A stretch of DNA of 64,000 nt from Nocardia salmonicida NBRC 13393 (lineage in GTDB: Bacteria; Actinomycetota; Actinomycetes; Mycobacteriales; Mycobacteriaceae). Both the position numbers and the translations under genes were made by a program. Below, one piece after another: positions 15,745-23,899 of the stretch. Every line of letters starts with the position of its first letter. Position 1 is the stretch's first letter. The stretch is taken from NCBI RefSeq assembly GCF_001613085.1, contig NZ_BDBR01000029.1:62001-126000 (forward strand). The letters are read 5' to 3'. The notes below the pieces were generated by a model, which did not search any database, had not been told where the DNA came from, and worked only from the letters and a program-made list of their open reading frames with translations.

Positions 15745-16497
15745 GTGACATTGCACCGTCGAACCCTTCGATCACGCGGCCTGGCCGCACTGGCGACAGT
15801 TACCGTCGCGGCCGCGCTGCCCGCGGCCATGGCAGGCACCGCGCAGGCCAGGATGATCGGCGGATTCGAGGTCGGCGGCGCGATCGAGGCCGAATACGAC
15901 CAGGCGGGCGGGCCTTCGCTGGGCGAGCCGACCTCACCGGAGGCCGACGCGGCGGCCGGTGGCAAGTACCAGACCTTCGCCAACAACGCGGCCATCTACT
16001 GGCACCCCGACACCAACGCCAACACCGTCGCGGGCCAGATCCGCGACAAGTTCGCCGAGACGGGCAACGAGTCGGGCAAGCTCGGCTACCCGACCACCCG
16101 CGAGCAGAGCACCCCGGTCGGCGGCGGTCGCTACAACCACTTCCAGAAGGGCTCGATCTACTGGTCCGTCGGCACCGGCGCGCACCAGATCAGCGGCCCG
16201 ATCCGCGACAAGTGGGCTGCGCTCGGTTGGGAGTCGAGCCCGCTGGGCTTCCCGCTCACCGACGTCTCCGCGGCGGGCAAGGGCGACGGCCAGTTCACCA
16301 TGTTCCCGACCGGCGCCATCTACTGGACGGCGAAGACCGGCGCGCACGCGGTGTGGGGCAGCATCCAGGCCGACTGGATCCGCGCGGGCGGCGAAAACGG
16401 CCGCTACGGCTACCCCACCAGCGACGAATACGACTACCAGGGCGGCAAGGCCCAGGATTTCACGGGCGGCAAGATCACCTGGAAGCCCGAACGCTGA
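15745..16497 (+). CDS. Secreted LGFP-repeat protein
   Basis: The 250-residue product has a cleavable signal peptide (about residues 1-34, ending AQA). Four roughly 53-residue LGFP repeats follow, marked by SLGEPTS, LGYPTTRE, LGFPLTDV and YGYPTSDE, each followed by an F-x-(K/T)G-(S/A)IYW strand. LGFP repeats occur in mycolic-acid bacteria, for example fused to mycolyltransferases, and are thought to anchor or organise the cell wall. There is no catalytic domain here. GTG at 15745 follows GGGAG and starts at the signal peptide. It supports an origin in a mycolate-bearing genus. Confidence 0.88.
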   Translation: MTLHRRTLRSRGLAALATVTVAAALPAAMAGTAQARMIGGFEVGGAIEAEYDQAGGPSLGEPTSPEADAAAGGKYQTFANNAAIYWHPDTNANTVAGQIRDKFAETGNESGKLGYPTTREQSTPVGGGRYNHFQKGSIYWSVGTGAHQISGPIRDKWAALGWESSPLGFPLTDVSAAGKGDGQFTMFPTGAIYWTAKTGAHAVWGSIQADWIRAGGENGRYGYPTSDEYDYQGGKAQDFTGGKITWKPER

Positions 16498-16498
16498 G

Positions 16499-17104
16499 CT
16501 ACAACCAGCCGTGACGTTGCGCCGCCAAGATCGCCTCCGCGCGGTTGCGGGTGCCGGTCTTGCCGATCGCGGCCGAAAGATGGTTGCGCACAGTCCCTTC
16601 CGAGAGGTGTAAACGCTGGGCGATGACCCCGGCCGCCGAACCGTCGGCGGCCGCGGCCAGCACTTGCCGTTCCCTCGCCGTGAGCGGAGAGGTTCCGGCG
16701 GTGAGGGTCTCGGTCGCCAGCGCCGGGTCCACAACGCGTAGTCCCAGGTGTACCCGGCGGACCGCGTCGGCCAGTTCCCGTGCGGGAGTGTCCTTCACGA
16801 CGAAGCCGCTCGCGCCGGCATCGATAGCGCGGCGTAGGTAGCCGGGGCGCCCGAACGTGGTGACCATGAGGATCCGCACACGCGGGTGTTCGGCGTGCAG
16901 GCGGGCGGCGACCTCGATGCCGTCCAGGCCGGGCATGTCGATGTCGAGGAGTGCCACGTCGGGGCTGGTGCGGGTCACCGCGGCCAGGACTTCGTCGCCG
17001 CGGCCTACCTCGGCGACCACCTCGAGGTCGGATTCCAGACCGAGCAGGGCGACGAGCGCGCCGCGCACCAGTGCCTGGTCGTCGGCGAGCAGCAGCCGGA
17101 TCAT
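16499..17104 (-). CDS. NarL/LuxR-family response regulator
   Basis: The 201-residue protein has a receiver domain (1-120) with acidic pocket DDQ near residue 8, phosphoacceptor Asp in VALLDIDMPGLDG, the TTF switch position and the Lys in GFVVKDTP. A C-terminal LuxR helix-turn-helix (LTARERQVLAAAADGSAAGVIAQRLHLSEGTVRNHLS) follows. It overlaps the histidine kinase gene by 4 nt (ATGA). The operon order, ABC exporter then kinase then regulator, suggests the exporter is its target. Confidence 0.93.
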   Translation of the reverse strand: MIRLLLADDQALVRGALVALLGLESDLEVVAEVGRGDEVLAAVTRTSPDVALLDIDMPGLDGIEVAARLHAEHPRVRILMVTTFGRPGYLRRAIDAGASGFVVKDTPARELADAVRRVHLGLRVVDPALATETLTAGTSPLTARERQVLAAAADGSAAGVIAQRLHLSEGTVRNHLSAAIGKTGTRNRAEAILAAQRHGWL

Positions 17105-18270
17105 CGGGCACTCCCTTCCGCGGGCACCGCCGCCAGCAGGCCCACGCCGCCGCCCGGTGGCGTGGACACAGTCAGCGTGCCACCGGCCGCGCGCAGTCGC
17201 TCGGCCAGCCCGCGCAAACCCGCGCCGGACGGTGCGGTGACATCGAAGCCGCGGCCGTCGTCGGTGATCTCGATGCTGTTCTCGGTGACGACGACGGTGC
17301 AGTGTTCGGCCGCACTGTGGCGCACGACGTTGGTCACCGCTTCGCGCAGTACCCAGCCGAACAGCTCGCCGTGCTGCGTGTCCACCATCGTCGAATCAGG
17401 CAGTACAGCAACGATTTCGGCGGCGGTCAGCGCCGTATGCGCGGTGGCGAGTTCTCGGTGCAGACTCACCTCACGCAGACCACCGACGGTGTCGCGTACC
17501 CCGGCGAGCGCCTCGCGGGCCAGTCGTTCCACGTCGGCGAGTTCGGCCTTGGCGCGCTCCACGTCGACATCGATAAGGCGTTGCGCGAGTTCGGTTTTGA
17601 TGGTGATGACCGTGAGGGAATGGCCGAGGATATCGTGCACATCGCGGGCGACCCGATTGCGCTCGGCCTCGATCGCCAGGTCGGCGCGCTGACTGCGGGT
17701 AATCGCCTGGAGTCGCCTGCCGCGCAGGCCGATCTCTCTGGCGAGCCAGATCACCGGCGGAATCACCGCGAGCACCAGCGCTGTGCCGCCGAGCCACCAA
17801 CCCGGCGCGAACACGGGTACTGCCACCATCACCGCCGAGACCGCCACCACCACGGCCGACGAGAGCCGGGTGGGTAGCGAGAATATCGCGACCACGGCGA
17901 TGTAGAGAACGGTCGGGAGCGCGGACGCGCCGAGCAGCGCCATCATGGCCACCGACAACGCGGCCATGCCGGCCAGCAGTGGCCAGATCCGCGGATCGAC
18001 GGACCGCGGATCGTCCTGCTCGTCCCAGTCGAGTCTGCGGAAGACGACGAACGCCGTCACGATCAGCCCGCCGAACGCGAGCACGGCTGCCGTCGCACCG
18101 ACCGCCCGCACCGTGCCGTGCTCGACCCAGCTGTCGTGGATCTGCGGCACCAGGTACAGCAACCATCCCGCCGCGAGCGCGGCACCGAACCACCCGCGGC
18201 GCATGCCGCTGGCGTCGACCGCCCCGGTGCCGAACACCCGGTCGACGAAGTCACCCGAACTCACGAACAT
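17101..18270 (-). CDS. DesK-type sensor histidine kinase
   Basis: The 389-residue membrane kinase has four to six N-terminal helices (about 25-175). The HisKA_3 dimerization domain has phosphoacceptor His in RNRVARDVHDILGHSLT. The ATPase domain shows the N box LREAVTNVVRHS and G boxes ITDDGRGFD and GAGLRGLAERL. Such kinases often sense the membrane or lipophilic compounds. ATG at 18270 is used (AGAAGGGG immediately upstream); an in-frame extension to 18333 would run through a hairpin. It lies downstream of an ABC exporter on the same strand, suggesting it senses the exported compound. Confidence 0.92.
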   Translation of the reverse strand: MFVSSGDFVDRVFGTGAVDASGMRRGWFGAALAAGWLLYLVPQIHDSWVEHGTVRAVGATAAVLAFGGLIVTAFVVFRRLDWDEQDDPRSVDPRIWPLLAGMAALSVAMMALLGASALPTVLYIAVVAIFSLPTRLSSAVVVAVSAVMVAVPVFAPGWWLGGTALVLAVIPPVIWLAREIGLRGRRLQAITRSQRADLAIEAERNRVARDVHDILGHSLTVITIKTELAQRLIDVDVERAKAELADVERLAREALAGVRDTVGGLREVSLHRELATAHTALTAAEIVAVLPDSTMVDTQHGELFGWVLREAVTNVVRHSAAEHCTVVVTENSIEITDDGRGFDVTAPSGAGLRGLAERLRAAGGTLTVSTPPGGGVGLLAAVPAEGSAR

Positions 18271-18297
18271 TCCCCTTCTCACAGCACTTGCGCAGAT

Positions 18298-18347
18298 ACG
18301 CGGGCCGACCCGGCGAGTACCGACGGTACCCACGAATCGGCCCGCGT
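18298..18347 (-). terminator. Intercistronic hairpin between ABC permease and kinase genes
   Basis: An 11-bp perfect inverted repeat (ACGCGGGCCGA at 18298-18308, complement at 18337-18347) encloses a smaller GTACCG-A-CGGTAC dyad. It lies 10 nt after the permease stop and before the kinase start. It could partially terminate the operon or stabilise the upstream message, giving more exporter than sensor. Confidence 0.5.
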
Positions 18348-18357
18348 GATCGTTCGT

Positions 18358-19143
18358 TCAACGGGCGGTGTCCCGGCGGAACAGAGCGGCCGCGCCCACG
18401 ACGAACACCGCGGTCCACGCGACGACATTCACCACGGCCAGCGCGATGGTGCCCGCACCGGTGCCACCGAACGGAGTGCGCACCAGCGTGGCGACCCCGT
18501 TGGTCGGCAGCACCTTCGACACAGTGGCGAACCACCCGTGGATCGGGAAGAACAGCCCACCCGCGAACGACAGCATCGCCAGTCCGGGGCCGAGCAGTTG
18601 CATGACGTTCTCCGAGGGCAACAGATAGCCCATGAGCAGACCGAAGGCCGCGAACACCAGCGAGCAGACCCAGGCGAGCAGGAAGCAGGCCACCCACGCC
18701 ACCGGCGTCAGAACGGCACCGGAGAACGCGCCGACGACGAACACCGTCACCACCGCCACCAGCCCCAGCGACATCGCGACCGCGACCTTCGTGGCCACGT
18801 AGGCCACCGGCCGCAGCGGCGTCAGCCGTAGCTGGCGGGTCCAGCCGTGGGCACGTTCGACCGCCACCATCGCGCCGCCGCTGGTGGTCGCGAGCAAGGC
18901 GCCGTAGAGCGCCATCGACACCATGACGTAGCCGGTGATGTTGCCCGAACCGAAGGATTCGTCCCGATTTCCGCCCTGCAGACCGAAGATCACGAAGAAG
19001 ACCGGCGGCATGATCAGGGTGAAGATCAGGGTGCGCCGGTTGCGGAGCATGCGACGGAGTTCGAGTGAGAGAAAGGCCGGGCTGAAGCCGCCGAGGCGAG
19101 GTGTGCTCATCGGTTTCGTCGCGGTGCGGGTTGTCTCGATCAT
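18358..19143 (-). CDS. ABC-2-type exporter permease
   Basis: The 261-residue permease resembles DrrB-like ABC-2 transporters, with a cytosolic N-terminus (SLELRRMLRNRRTLIFTLIMPPVFFVIFGL) and six transmembrane helices. It starts one nucleotide after the ATPase stop, and together they form one exporter. Closest analogues export antibiotics or lipids; nothing here fixes the substrate. Confidence 0.88.
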   Translation of the reverse strand: MIETTRTATKPMSTPRLGGFSPAFLSLELRRMLRNRRTLIFTLIMPPVFFVIFGLQGGNRDESFGSGNITGYVMVSMALYGALLATTSGGAMVAVERAHGWTRQLRLTPLRPVAYVATKVAVAMSLGLVAVVTVFVVGAFSGAVLTPVAWVACFLLAWVCSLVFAAFGLLMGYLLPSENVMQLLGPGLAMLSFAGGLFFPIHGWFATVSKVLPTNGVATLVRTPFGGTGAGTIALAVVNVVAWTAVFVVGAAALFRRDTAR

Positions 19144-19144
19144 G

Positions 19145-20068
19145 TCAGCGCTCGCCTTCGGGTGCGGAGGTCAGCGCGAGGAACGCCGATTCCAGGTTGT
19201 GGGTGGTGATTTCGATGTCGTGGGCCGCGGTGTGGGTGAGCAGGAAACGGGCGATGTCATCGGAGTGTCTGGCCTGCACCAGGATTCGATCGCCGCGCAG
19301 CTCCACGTGCTCGACACCGGGTAGCGCCGACAGGTGAGCCGGGTCGGCGCCGGGCAGGGTGGCCGTCACGGTGCGGCCGACGGCCAGGTTCTTGATCTGG
19401 GCGGCGCTGCCGTCGGCGACGATGCGACCGGCACGTATCAGCACGATCCGGTCGGCATAGGCGTCGGCTTCGTCGAGATAGTGGGTGGCGAACAGCACGG
19501 TGCGGCCGCTCCCGGCGTCCTCGCGCATGGCCGCCCAGAAATCGCGCCTGCCCGACACGTCCATGCCGGTGGTGGGTTCGTCCAGCACGATCAGGTCCGG
19601 GTCGGGCAGCAGTGCCAGTGCGAACCGCAACCGCTGCTGCTGGCCGCCCGAGCACTTGCCGACGAGGCGGTCGGCGATATCGGCGATGCCTGCTCGCTCG
19701 AGAACCTCCGGCACCGGCCGCGGCCGGGCGTGCAGGGCGGCGACCAGGCGGACGGTTTCGCCGACGGTGAGGTCAGGCAGCAGCCCGCCCGACTGCAGCA
19801 CCGCGGCCACCCGACCGGCCTGCACGGCATCCTCTGGTGCTTCGCCGAAGACCGTGACTGTGCCGGAGTCGGGGGTGGCCAGGCCGAGGAGCAGGTCGAT
19901 CGTGGTCGACTTACCCGCGCCGTTGGGGCCGAGGAAGGCGACGATCTCCCCCGGCGCGACGGTCAGGTCGAGACCGTCGACGGCACGGACCGGATCCGTG
20001 GTTCCGGGAAAGGATTTGCGCAGGTCACGCAGATCGATGGCCGCGCGGGTCGTTCGTGGTGAAGGCAT
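19145..20068 (-). CDS. DrrA-like ABC exporter ATP-binding protein
   Basis: The 307-residue ATPase has Walker A GPNGAGKST, signature CSGGQQQRL, Walker B DLIVLDEPTTGMD, the H-loop in VLFATHYLDEADAYADRI, and a C-terminal DrrA-type extension. It drives export together with the following permease. The first gene of a four-gene unit (ATPase, permease, kinase, regulator). A TGACA-GG-TGTCA dyad about 60 nt upstream of its start (20128-20139) could be the regulator's binding site. Confidence 0.9.
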   Translation of the reverse strand: MPSPRTTRAAIDLRDLRKSFPGTTDPVRAVDGLDLTVAPGEIVAFLGPNGAGKSTTIDLLLGLATPDSGTVTVFGEAPEDAVQAGRVAAVLQSGGLLPDLTVGETVRLVAALHARPRPVPEVLERAGIADIADRLVGKCSGGQQQRLRFALALLPDPDLIVLDEPTTGMDVSGRRDFWAAMREDAGSGRTVLFATHYLDEADAYADRIVLIRAGRIVADGSAAQIKNLAVGRTVTATLPGADPAHLSALPGVEHVELRGDRILVQARHSDDIARFLLTHTAAHDIEITTHNLESAFLALTSAPEGER

Positions 20069-20143
20069 GGTTCAAGATTCGCGCGAACCGGGCCGCGAAA
20101 CCTGAGCCGACTGTCACCCTTCGCCCATGACAGGTGTCACGGA

Positions 20144-20584
20144 CTAGGGCGCGAGCAACCCCTGTCGGGCTCGGCTCGCACCGGACAGCGCGAGCAGCAG
20201 CATGGTGGTGAGTGCCCCGTCGTCCAGGCCTTCGGCGGGGAAGGTGTAGCGCAGGATGACATCGCCCAGTTGGCCACGGGCGATCAGCGTGACCGAGCCG
20301 AACTGGATCTCGTTGTTGCGTTCGGCGACGCGTTTGTGCAGGGCCGCCTTGAGCGGACGATCCCAGGCCAGGACGCTGGTCAGGGACAGCACGGTGAGGC
20401 CGGGGGCGAGGGTGACGGCGCGGATCGAGCACAGTGCGCCGTCGTATTCGAAACCCAGCGACCTGTCGGCGTCGACGCGGACTTCGATGTCCTGCATCTG
20501 CAAGCAGGCACCGGCCCGCGCCTGCAGGTCGAGTTCCGGGGTGAGTAGCGCATCCATGTCGGCTCCGTCTTGACTGTCGCTCAT
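20144..20584 (-). CDS. Conserved hypothetical protein (Rv2360c-like)
   Basis: The 146-residue acidic protein has no signal peptide. Alternating strands such as VRVDADRSLGFEYDGALCSIRAVTLAPGLTVLSLTSVLAWD and DVILRYTFPAEGLDDGALTTMLLLALSGA suggest a YbjN or secretion-chaperone-like alpha/beta fold, but no name is certain. It overlaps the uppS stop by 4 nt and sits where Rv2360c sits beside Rv2361c (uppS) in M. tuberculosis. ATG at 20584 is chosen as the overlap start. Confidence 0.7.
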   Translation of the reverse strand: MSDSQDGADMDALLTPELDLQARAGACLQMQDIEVRVDADRSLGFEYDGALCSIRAVTLAPGLTVLSLTSVLAWDRPLKAALHKRVAERNNEIQFGSVTLIARGQLGDVILRYTFPAEGLDDGALTTMLLLALSGASRARQGLLAP

Positions 20585-21402
20585 TTGGCGCCACCGAAGC
20601 GACGATCGCGCTTGGCGTATTCCAGGCACGCGTCCCACAGGTTACGCCGGTCGAAGTCGGGGAAAAGCGTGTCCTGGTAGACGAATTCGGCGTAGGCGGC
20701 CTGCCAGATCAGGAAGTTCGAGCTGCGGAACTCACCGGAGGGGCGAAGGAACAGGTCGACGTCGGGCATATCGGGTTCGTCGAGATATTTCGCGACGGTG
20801 GTCTCGTCGACCTTCTCCGGGTCGATCTCGCCCGCGGCCACCCGGCGCGCGATTTCCCTTGCGGCGTCGGCGATTTCGGCACGGCCACCGTAGTTGACGC
20901 ACATGGTCAGCGTCATCACGTCGTTGTCCTTCGTGAGCTCTTCGGCCACCTCGAGTTCCTTGATCACGCTGCGCCACAGGCGAGGTCGGCGACCGGCCCA
21001 GCGCACGCGCACACCCATCTCGTGCATCTCGTCACGGCGGCGGCGGATCACGTCGCGGTTGAAGCCCATCAGGAAGCGCACCTCGTCGGGACTGCGCCGC
21101 CAGTTCTCGGTGGAGAAGGCGTAGGCGGACAGCCACTTGACGCCGATCTCGATGCAGCCTTCGACGGAGTCCATGAGCACGGCCTCGCCGCGTTCGTGTC
21201 CGGCGGTGCGCGGCAGACCACGTTCCTGGGCCCAGCGGCCGTTGCCGTCCATCACCAGCGCGACGTGGTTGGGCACGAGCTCCGGCGGGATCGCGGGCGG
21301 GCGCGCGCCGGAGGGATGCTGGGACGGCGGGCGCACGGTGCGGGTGCCGCCGTCCGGCTTGCTCGCGGGAGAAGAGTCACGACGCAGGATCACGGCATCC
21401 AT
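20581..21402 (-). CDS. uppS: Cis-polyprenyl diphosphate synthase
   Basis: The 273-residue product is a Z-type (cis) prenyltransferase that extends farnesyl diphosphate with isopentenyl units to make the polyprenyl carrier for peptidoglycan and arabinogalactan synthesis. Diagnostic motifs are HVALVMDGNGRWAQ (catalytic Asp), AYAFSTENWRRS, CVNYGGRAEI and LFLRPSGEFRSSNFLIWQ with the final E-x-x-x-x-D region. In mycobacteria the equivalent (Rv2361c) makes decaprenyl diphosphate; that product is inferred here. A non-conserved Pro-rich N-terminus of about 40 residues precedes the fold. Confidence 0.95.
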   Translation of the reverse strand: MDAVILRRDSSPASKPDGGTRTVRPPSQHPSGARPPAIPPELVPNHVALVMDGNGRWAQERGLPRTAGHERGEAVLMDSVEGCIEIGVKWLSAYAFSTENWRRSPDEVRFLMGFNRDVIRRRRDEMHEMGVRVRWAGRRPRLWRSVIKELEVAEELTKDNDVMTLTMCVNYGGRAEIADAAREIARRVAAGEIDPEKVDETTVAKYLDEPDMPDVDLFLRPSGEFRSSNFLIWQAAYAEFVYQDTLFPDFDRRNLWDACLEYAKRDRRFGGAK

Positions 21403-21469
21403 CCTGCCTGATCGCCGGGTGCGGGCTGCACGGGCTCCGGATTGGGGAGCGCGGCGGCACGTCGACCGG

Positions 21470-22258
21470 TCAGCCGACCCGGCCGACGACAGCGGCGTCG
21501 GACCGGTCCGTGGACGGGGATTCGATGCGGGATCGCTCGATCAGCGGCAGCGTGCGCAGCTGACGTTCCAGATGCCACTGCAGGTGGGCGGCGACCAGAC
21601 CGCTGGCCTGGCGGCGGACATTGTCGGGGACGCTGTCGACATAGGCCCACTCCCCCTTCAACAGGGCGACGAGCAGATCGAGCACCCCGGTGAGGGGCGT
21701 GCTCGCGCCCGGCGGGCGACAGTGCACGCAGACCGCGCCGCCCGCTGCCACGTGGAAGGCGCGGTGCGGGCCGGGGGTCGCGCAGCGGGCGCATTCGTCG
21801 AGCGCGGGCGCCCAACCGGCAAAGCCCATGGCGCGCAACAGGTATGCGTCGAGGATCAGTTCGTGCGGGCGCTGCTTGGCGGCGATGGCGCGCAGGGCGC
21901 CCGCGGTGAGTACGTGCAGCTTCGGGGCGGGTGCGCGTTCTTCGCCCGCGAGACGTTCGGCGGTTTCGAGGATCGCGCACGCGGTGGTGTAGCGGCCGTA
22001 GTCGTCGATGATGTCGGCGGCGAACGCCTCGACGGTGATGACCTGGGTGACGATGTCGAGTGTGCGACCCGGGTGCAACTGCACGTCGATGTAGGAGAAC
22101 GGCTCGAGCCGCGCCCCGAACTTCGACTTGGTGCGCCGCACCCCCTTCGCCACCGCCCTGACGAGACCGTGTTGCCTGGTCAGGAGCGTGACGATGCGAT
22201 CGGCCTCGCCCAGCTTGTGCTGGCGAACCACTACCGCCTCATCCCGATACAACCGCAC
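21470..22258 (-). CDS. recO: DNA repair protein RecO
   Basis: The 262-residue RecO loads RecA on gapped DNA with RecR and anneals single strands. The N-terminal OB fold begins MRLYRDEAVVVRQHKLGEADRIVTLLTRQHGLVRAVAKGVRR. The central zinc-finger cysteines are DECARCATPGPH and AVCVHC. The usual downstream partner of uppS in actinobacteria. The C-terminal 20 residues are variable. Confidence 0.95.
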   Translation of the reverse strand: MRLYRDEAVVVRQHKLGEADRIVTLLTRQHGLVRAVAKGVRRTKSKFGARLEPFSYIDVQLHPGRTLDIVTQVITVEAFAADIIDDYGRYTTACAILETAERLAGEERAPAPKLHVLTAGALRAIAAKQRPHELILDAYLLRAMGFAGWAPALDECARCATPGPHRAFHVAAGGAVCVHCRPPGASTPLTGVLDLLVALLKGEWAYVDSVPDNVRRQASGLVAAHLQWHLERQLRTLPLIERSRIESPSTDRSDAAVVGRVG

Positions 22259-22305
22259 GTGGCCAGTCTTGCACGCGGGCCCGACACCGCGGTCACGGAC
22301 ACGGA

Positions 22306-22905
22306 TCAGGATCGGAGCAGGCCGGCGATGAGCAGCAGCAGCGATTGCTGGGTTTCGATGCGGGCGCGGTCGGGGTCATCGGCGTGGGCGACGATGAGCG
22401 AGGCTTCGGTGATGGCGCTGAGCAGTAGTTGCGCGAGTACCGGGACCGGGGCGACCGGGATCAGGCCCGCGTCGGTGGCGCGTTGCAGTTCGGCGGTGAT
22501 GAGGCCGAGTCCGTGGCGCGCTTCGAATTCGCGGAAGGCGGGCCAGCCGAGCACGGTCGGGGCGTCCATCAACACGATGCGCAGCATTTCCGGGCGGGCG
22601 CAGATGTCGAGGAACCGCGCCAGACCAGCGGTCATGCCGCCGATGATGTCGGCGCGGTCGACAGCGGCCACGGCGCTCGCGATCTCCTCGGTGGCCTCGG
22701 TCTCGACCTGTTCGAGGACGGCGAGGAACAGTCCGCGCTTGTCGCCGTAGTGGTGGTGCAGGGCACCGCGGGTGACGCCGGCGGCGGCAACCAACTGCTC
22801 GGCCGACGTACCGGCGAAGCCGCGCTCGGCGAACAGGCTGCGGCCTGCCTGCTCGAGCGCGGCTCGGGTAGTGCGGGAACGATCCTCCTGACTACGGCGC
22901 TGCAT
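22306..22905 (-). CDS. TetR-family regulator
   Basis: The 199-residue protein has a TetR DNA-binding head (RTTRAALEQAGRSLFAERGFAGTSAEQLVAAAGVTRGALHHHYGDKRGLF) and a helical ligand domain ending ALLLLIAGLLRS. It overlaps the upstream alpha/beta-hydrolase gene by 14 nt, so the two are co-transcribed. The strong dyad at 23798-23818 upstream of the hydrolase is the likely operator. Confidence 0.9.
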   Translation of the reverse strand: MQRRSQEDRSRTTRAALEQAGRSLFAERGFAGTSAEQLVAAAGVTRGALHHHYGDKRGLFLAVLEQVETEATEEIASAVAAVDRADIIGGMTAGLARFLDICARPEMLRIVLMDAPTVLGWPAFREFEARHGLGLITAELQRATDAGLIPVAPVPVLAQLLLSAITEASLIVAHADDPDRARIETQQSLLLLIAGLLRS

Positions 22906-23758
22906 GCAGCCGAGTGAACTCCACGATCAGTTCGGTGAGCAACTCCGGCCGGTCCTCGGAGACGAAAGTGTAGGAATTGTCGATGGTGCGCAGGCTCGCC
23001 CGCGGTAGATCGGCGACCAGCCGTTCGGCCAGCGCCATCGGGAACAGTTTGTCCTCGGTCGACCAGACCACCAGCACCGGGACATCGACCGTGCCGAAGT
23101 GTTCGGCGGCGGCCACGGTGCATCGATTGTCGACACCGGCGGCGAAGCGGCGCAGGTCGTCGCGAATAGCGGCGTTGCGACGGGTGGGCCCCAAATAGGA
23201 CTGCGCAATCTCTTGCGGCAGTCCACGTTTGGTGACCATCCCGAATCCGAGCGGCAGTCGCTGCACGAATTCGAAGCGCATCGGCGCCAGCAGCGGGCGG
23301 ATCACGCCGGGAATCTTCGCCACCTTCAGCAAGCTACGGAAAGGCTGCGGCGGGAACATTTCGTAGCAGTCGACGGCGGCCAGCACGACGCGACCGATCC
23401 GTTCCGGTCGGCGGGTCATCAGGATCTGGGTGAGCGCGCCGCCGGTGTCGTTGGCGACGACGGTGACATCGGTGAGGTCGAGTGCGTCGAGGAACTCGGC
23501 GATCAGGTCCGCGATGGCGGTGGGGCTCAGGTCGGCGTCGGGCAACGGGATCGTGTGGGATCCGAGCGGCCAGTCGGGTGCGAGGCAGCGGTGTCCGGCG
23601 GCGACGAGGCCGGGTACTACCCCGCGCCAGATATCGGCGTTGACGAGCAGTCCGTGGACGAAGACGACCGGCGATCCGGTGCCGGTGTCGTGATAGCGGA
23701 TACGGCCGCACGACAGGGCGATCTCGTGCGCCGGGCCGAGTGCTGAGCTGATTCCCAT
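22892..23758 (-). CDS. Alpha/beta-hydrolase
   Basis: This 288-residue soluble hydrolase shows oxyanion strand VVFVHGLLVNADIW, nucleophile region VVANDTGGALTQILM and late acid/His region LVVWSTEDKLFP with the C-terminal His. The elbow is ANDTGG, with Asp where esterases have Ser. That is the pattern of haloalkane-dehalogenase-like enzymes, whose Asp nucleophile forms an ester intermediate, so dehalogenase or related chemistry is worth testing. Co-transcribed with its TetR regulator. Confidence 0.82.
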   Translation of the reverse strand: MGISSALGPAHEIALSCGRIRYHDTGTGSPVVFVHGLLVNADIWRGVVPGLVAAGHRCLAPDWPLGSHTIPLPDADLSPTAIADLIAEFLDALDLTDVTVVANDTGGALTQILMTRRPERIGRVVLAAVDCYEMFPPQPFRSLLKVAKIPGVIRPLLAPMRFEFVQRLPLGFGMVTKRGLPQEIAQSYLGPTRRNAAIRDDLRRFAAGVDNRCTVAAAEHFGTVDVPVLVVWSTEDKLFPMALAERLVADLPRASLRTIDNSYTFVSEDRPELLTELIVEFTRLHAAP

Positions 23759-23797
23759 GGGTCCTCCCCTGGTCGAATGCTGGACTCCTCCACTGTT

Positions 23798-23818
23798 ACA
23801 TACATCCCGTATGTATGT
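23798..23818. promoter_or_regulatory. TetR-type operator in divergent hydrolase/amidase promoter
   Basis: A perfect 8-bp inverted repeat, ACATACAT and ATGTATGT, is separated by 5 bp. It lies 39 nt upstream of the hydrolase start and 81 nt upstream of the amidase start. It is AT-rich in a GC-rich background. The TetR protein encoded after the hydrolase is the obvious candidate ligand. Confidence 0.7.
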
Positions 23819-23899
23819 CTATACCCACCCTAGGGGATGTGGACGGGTGACCAGCTTCGGGTTACCGTCGAGCCAAGTACCTGCAGAGATGGAGCTCAC

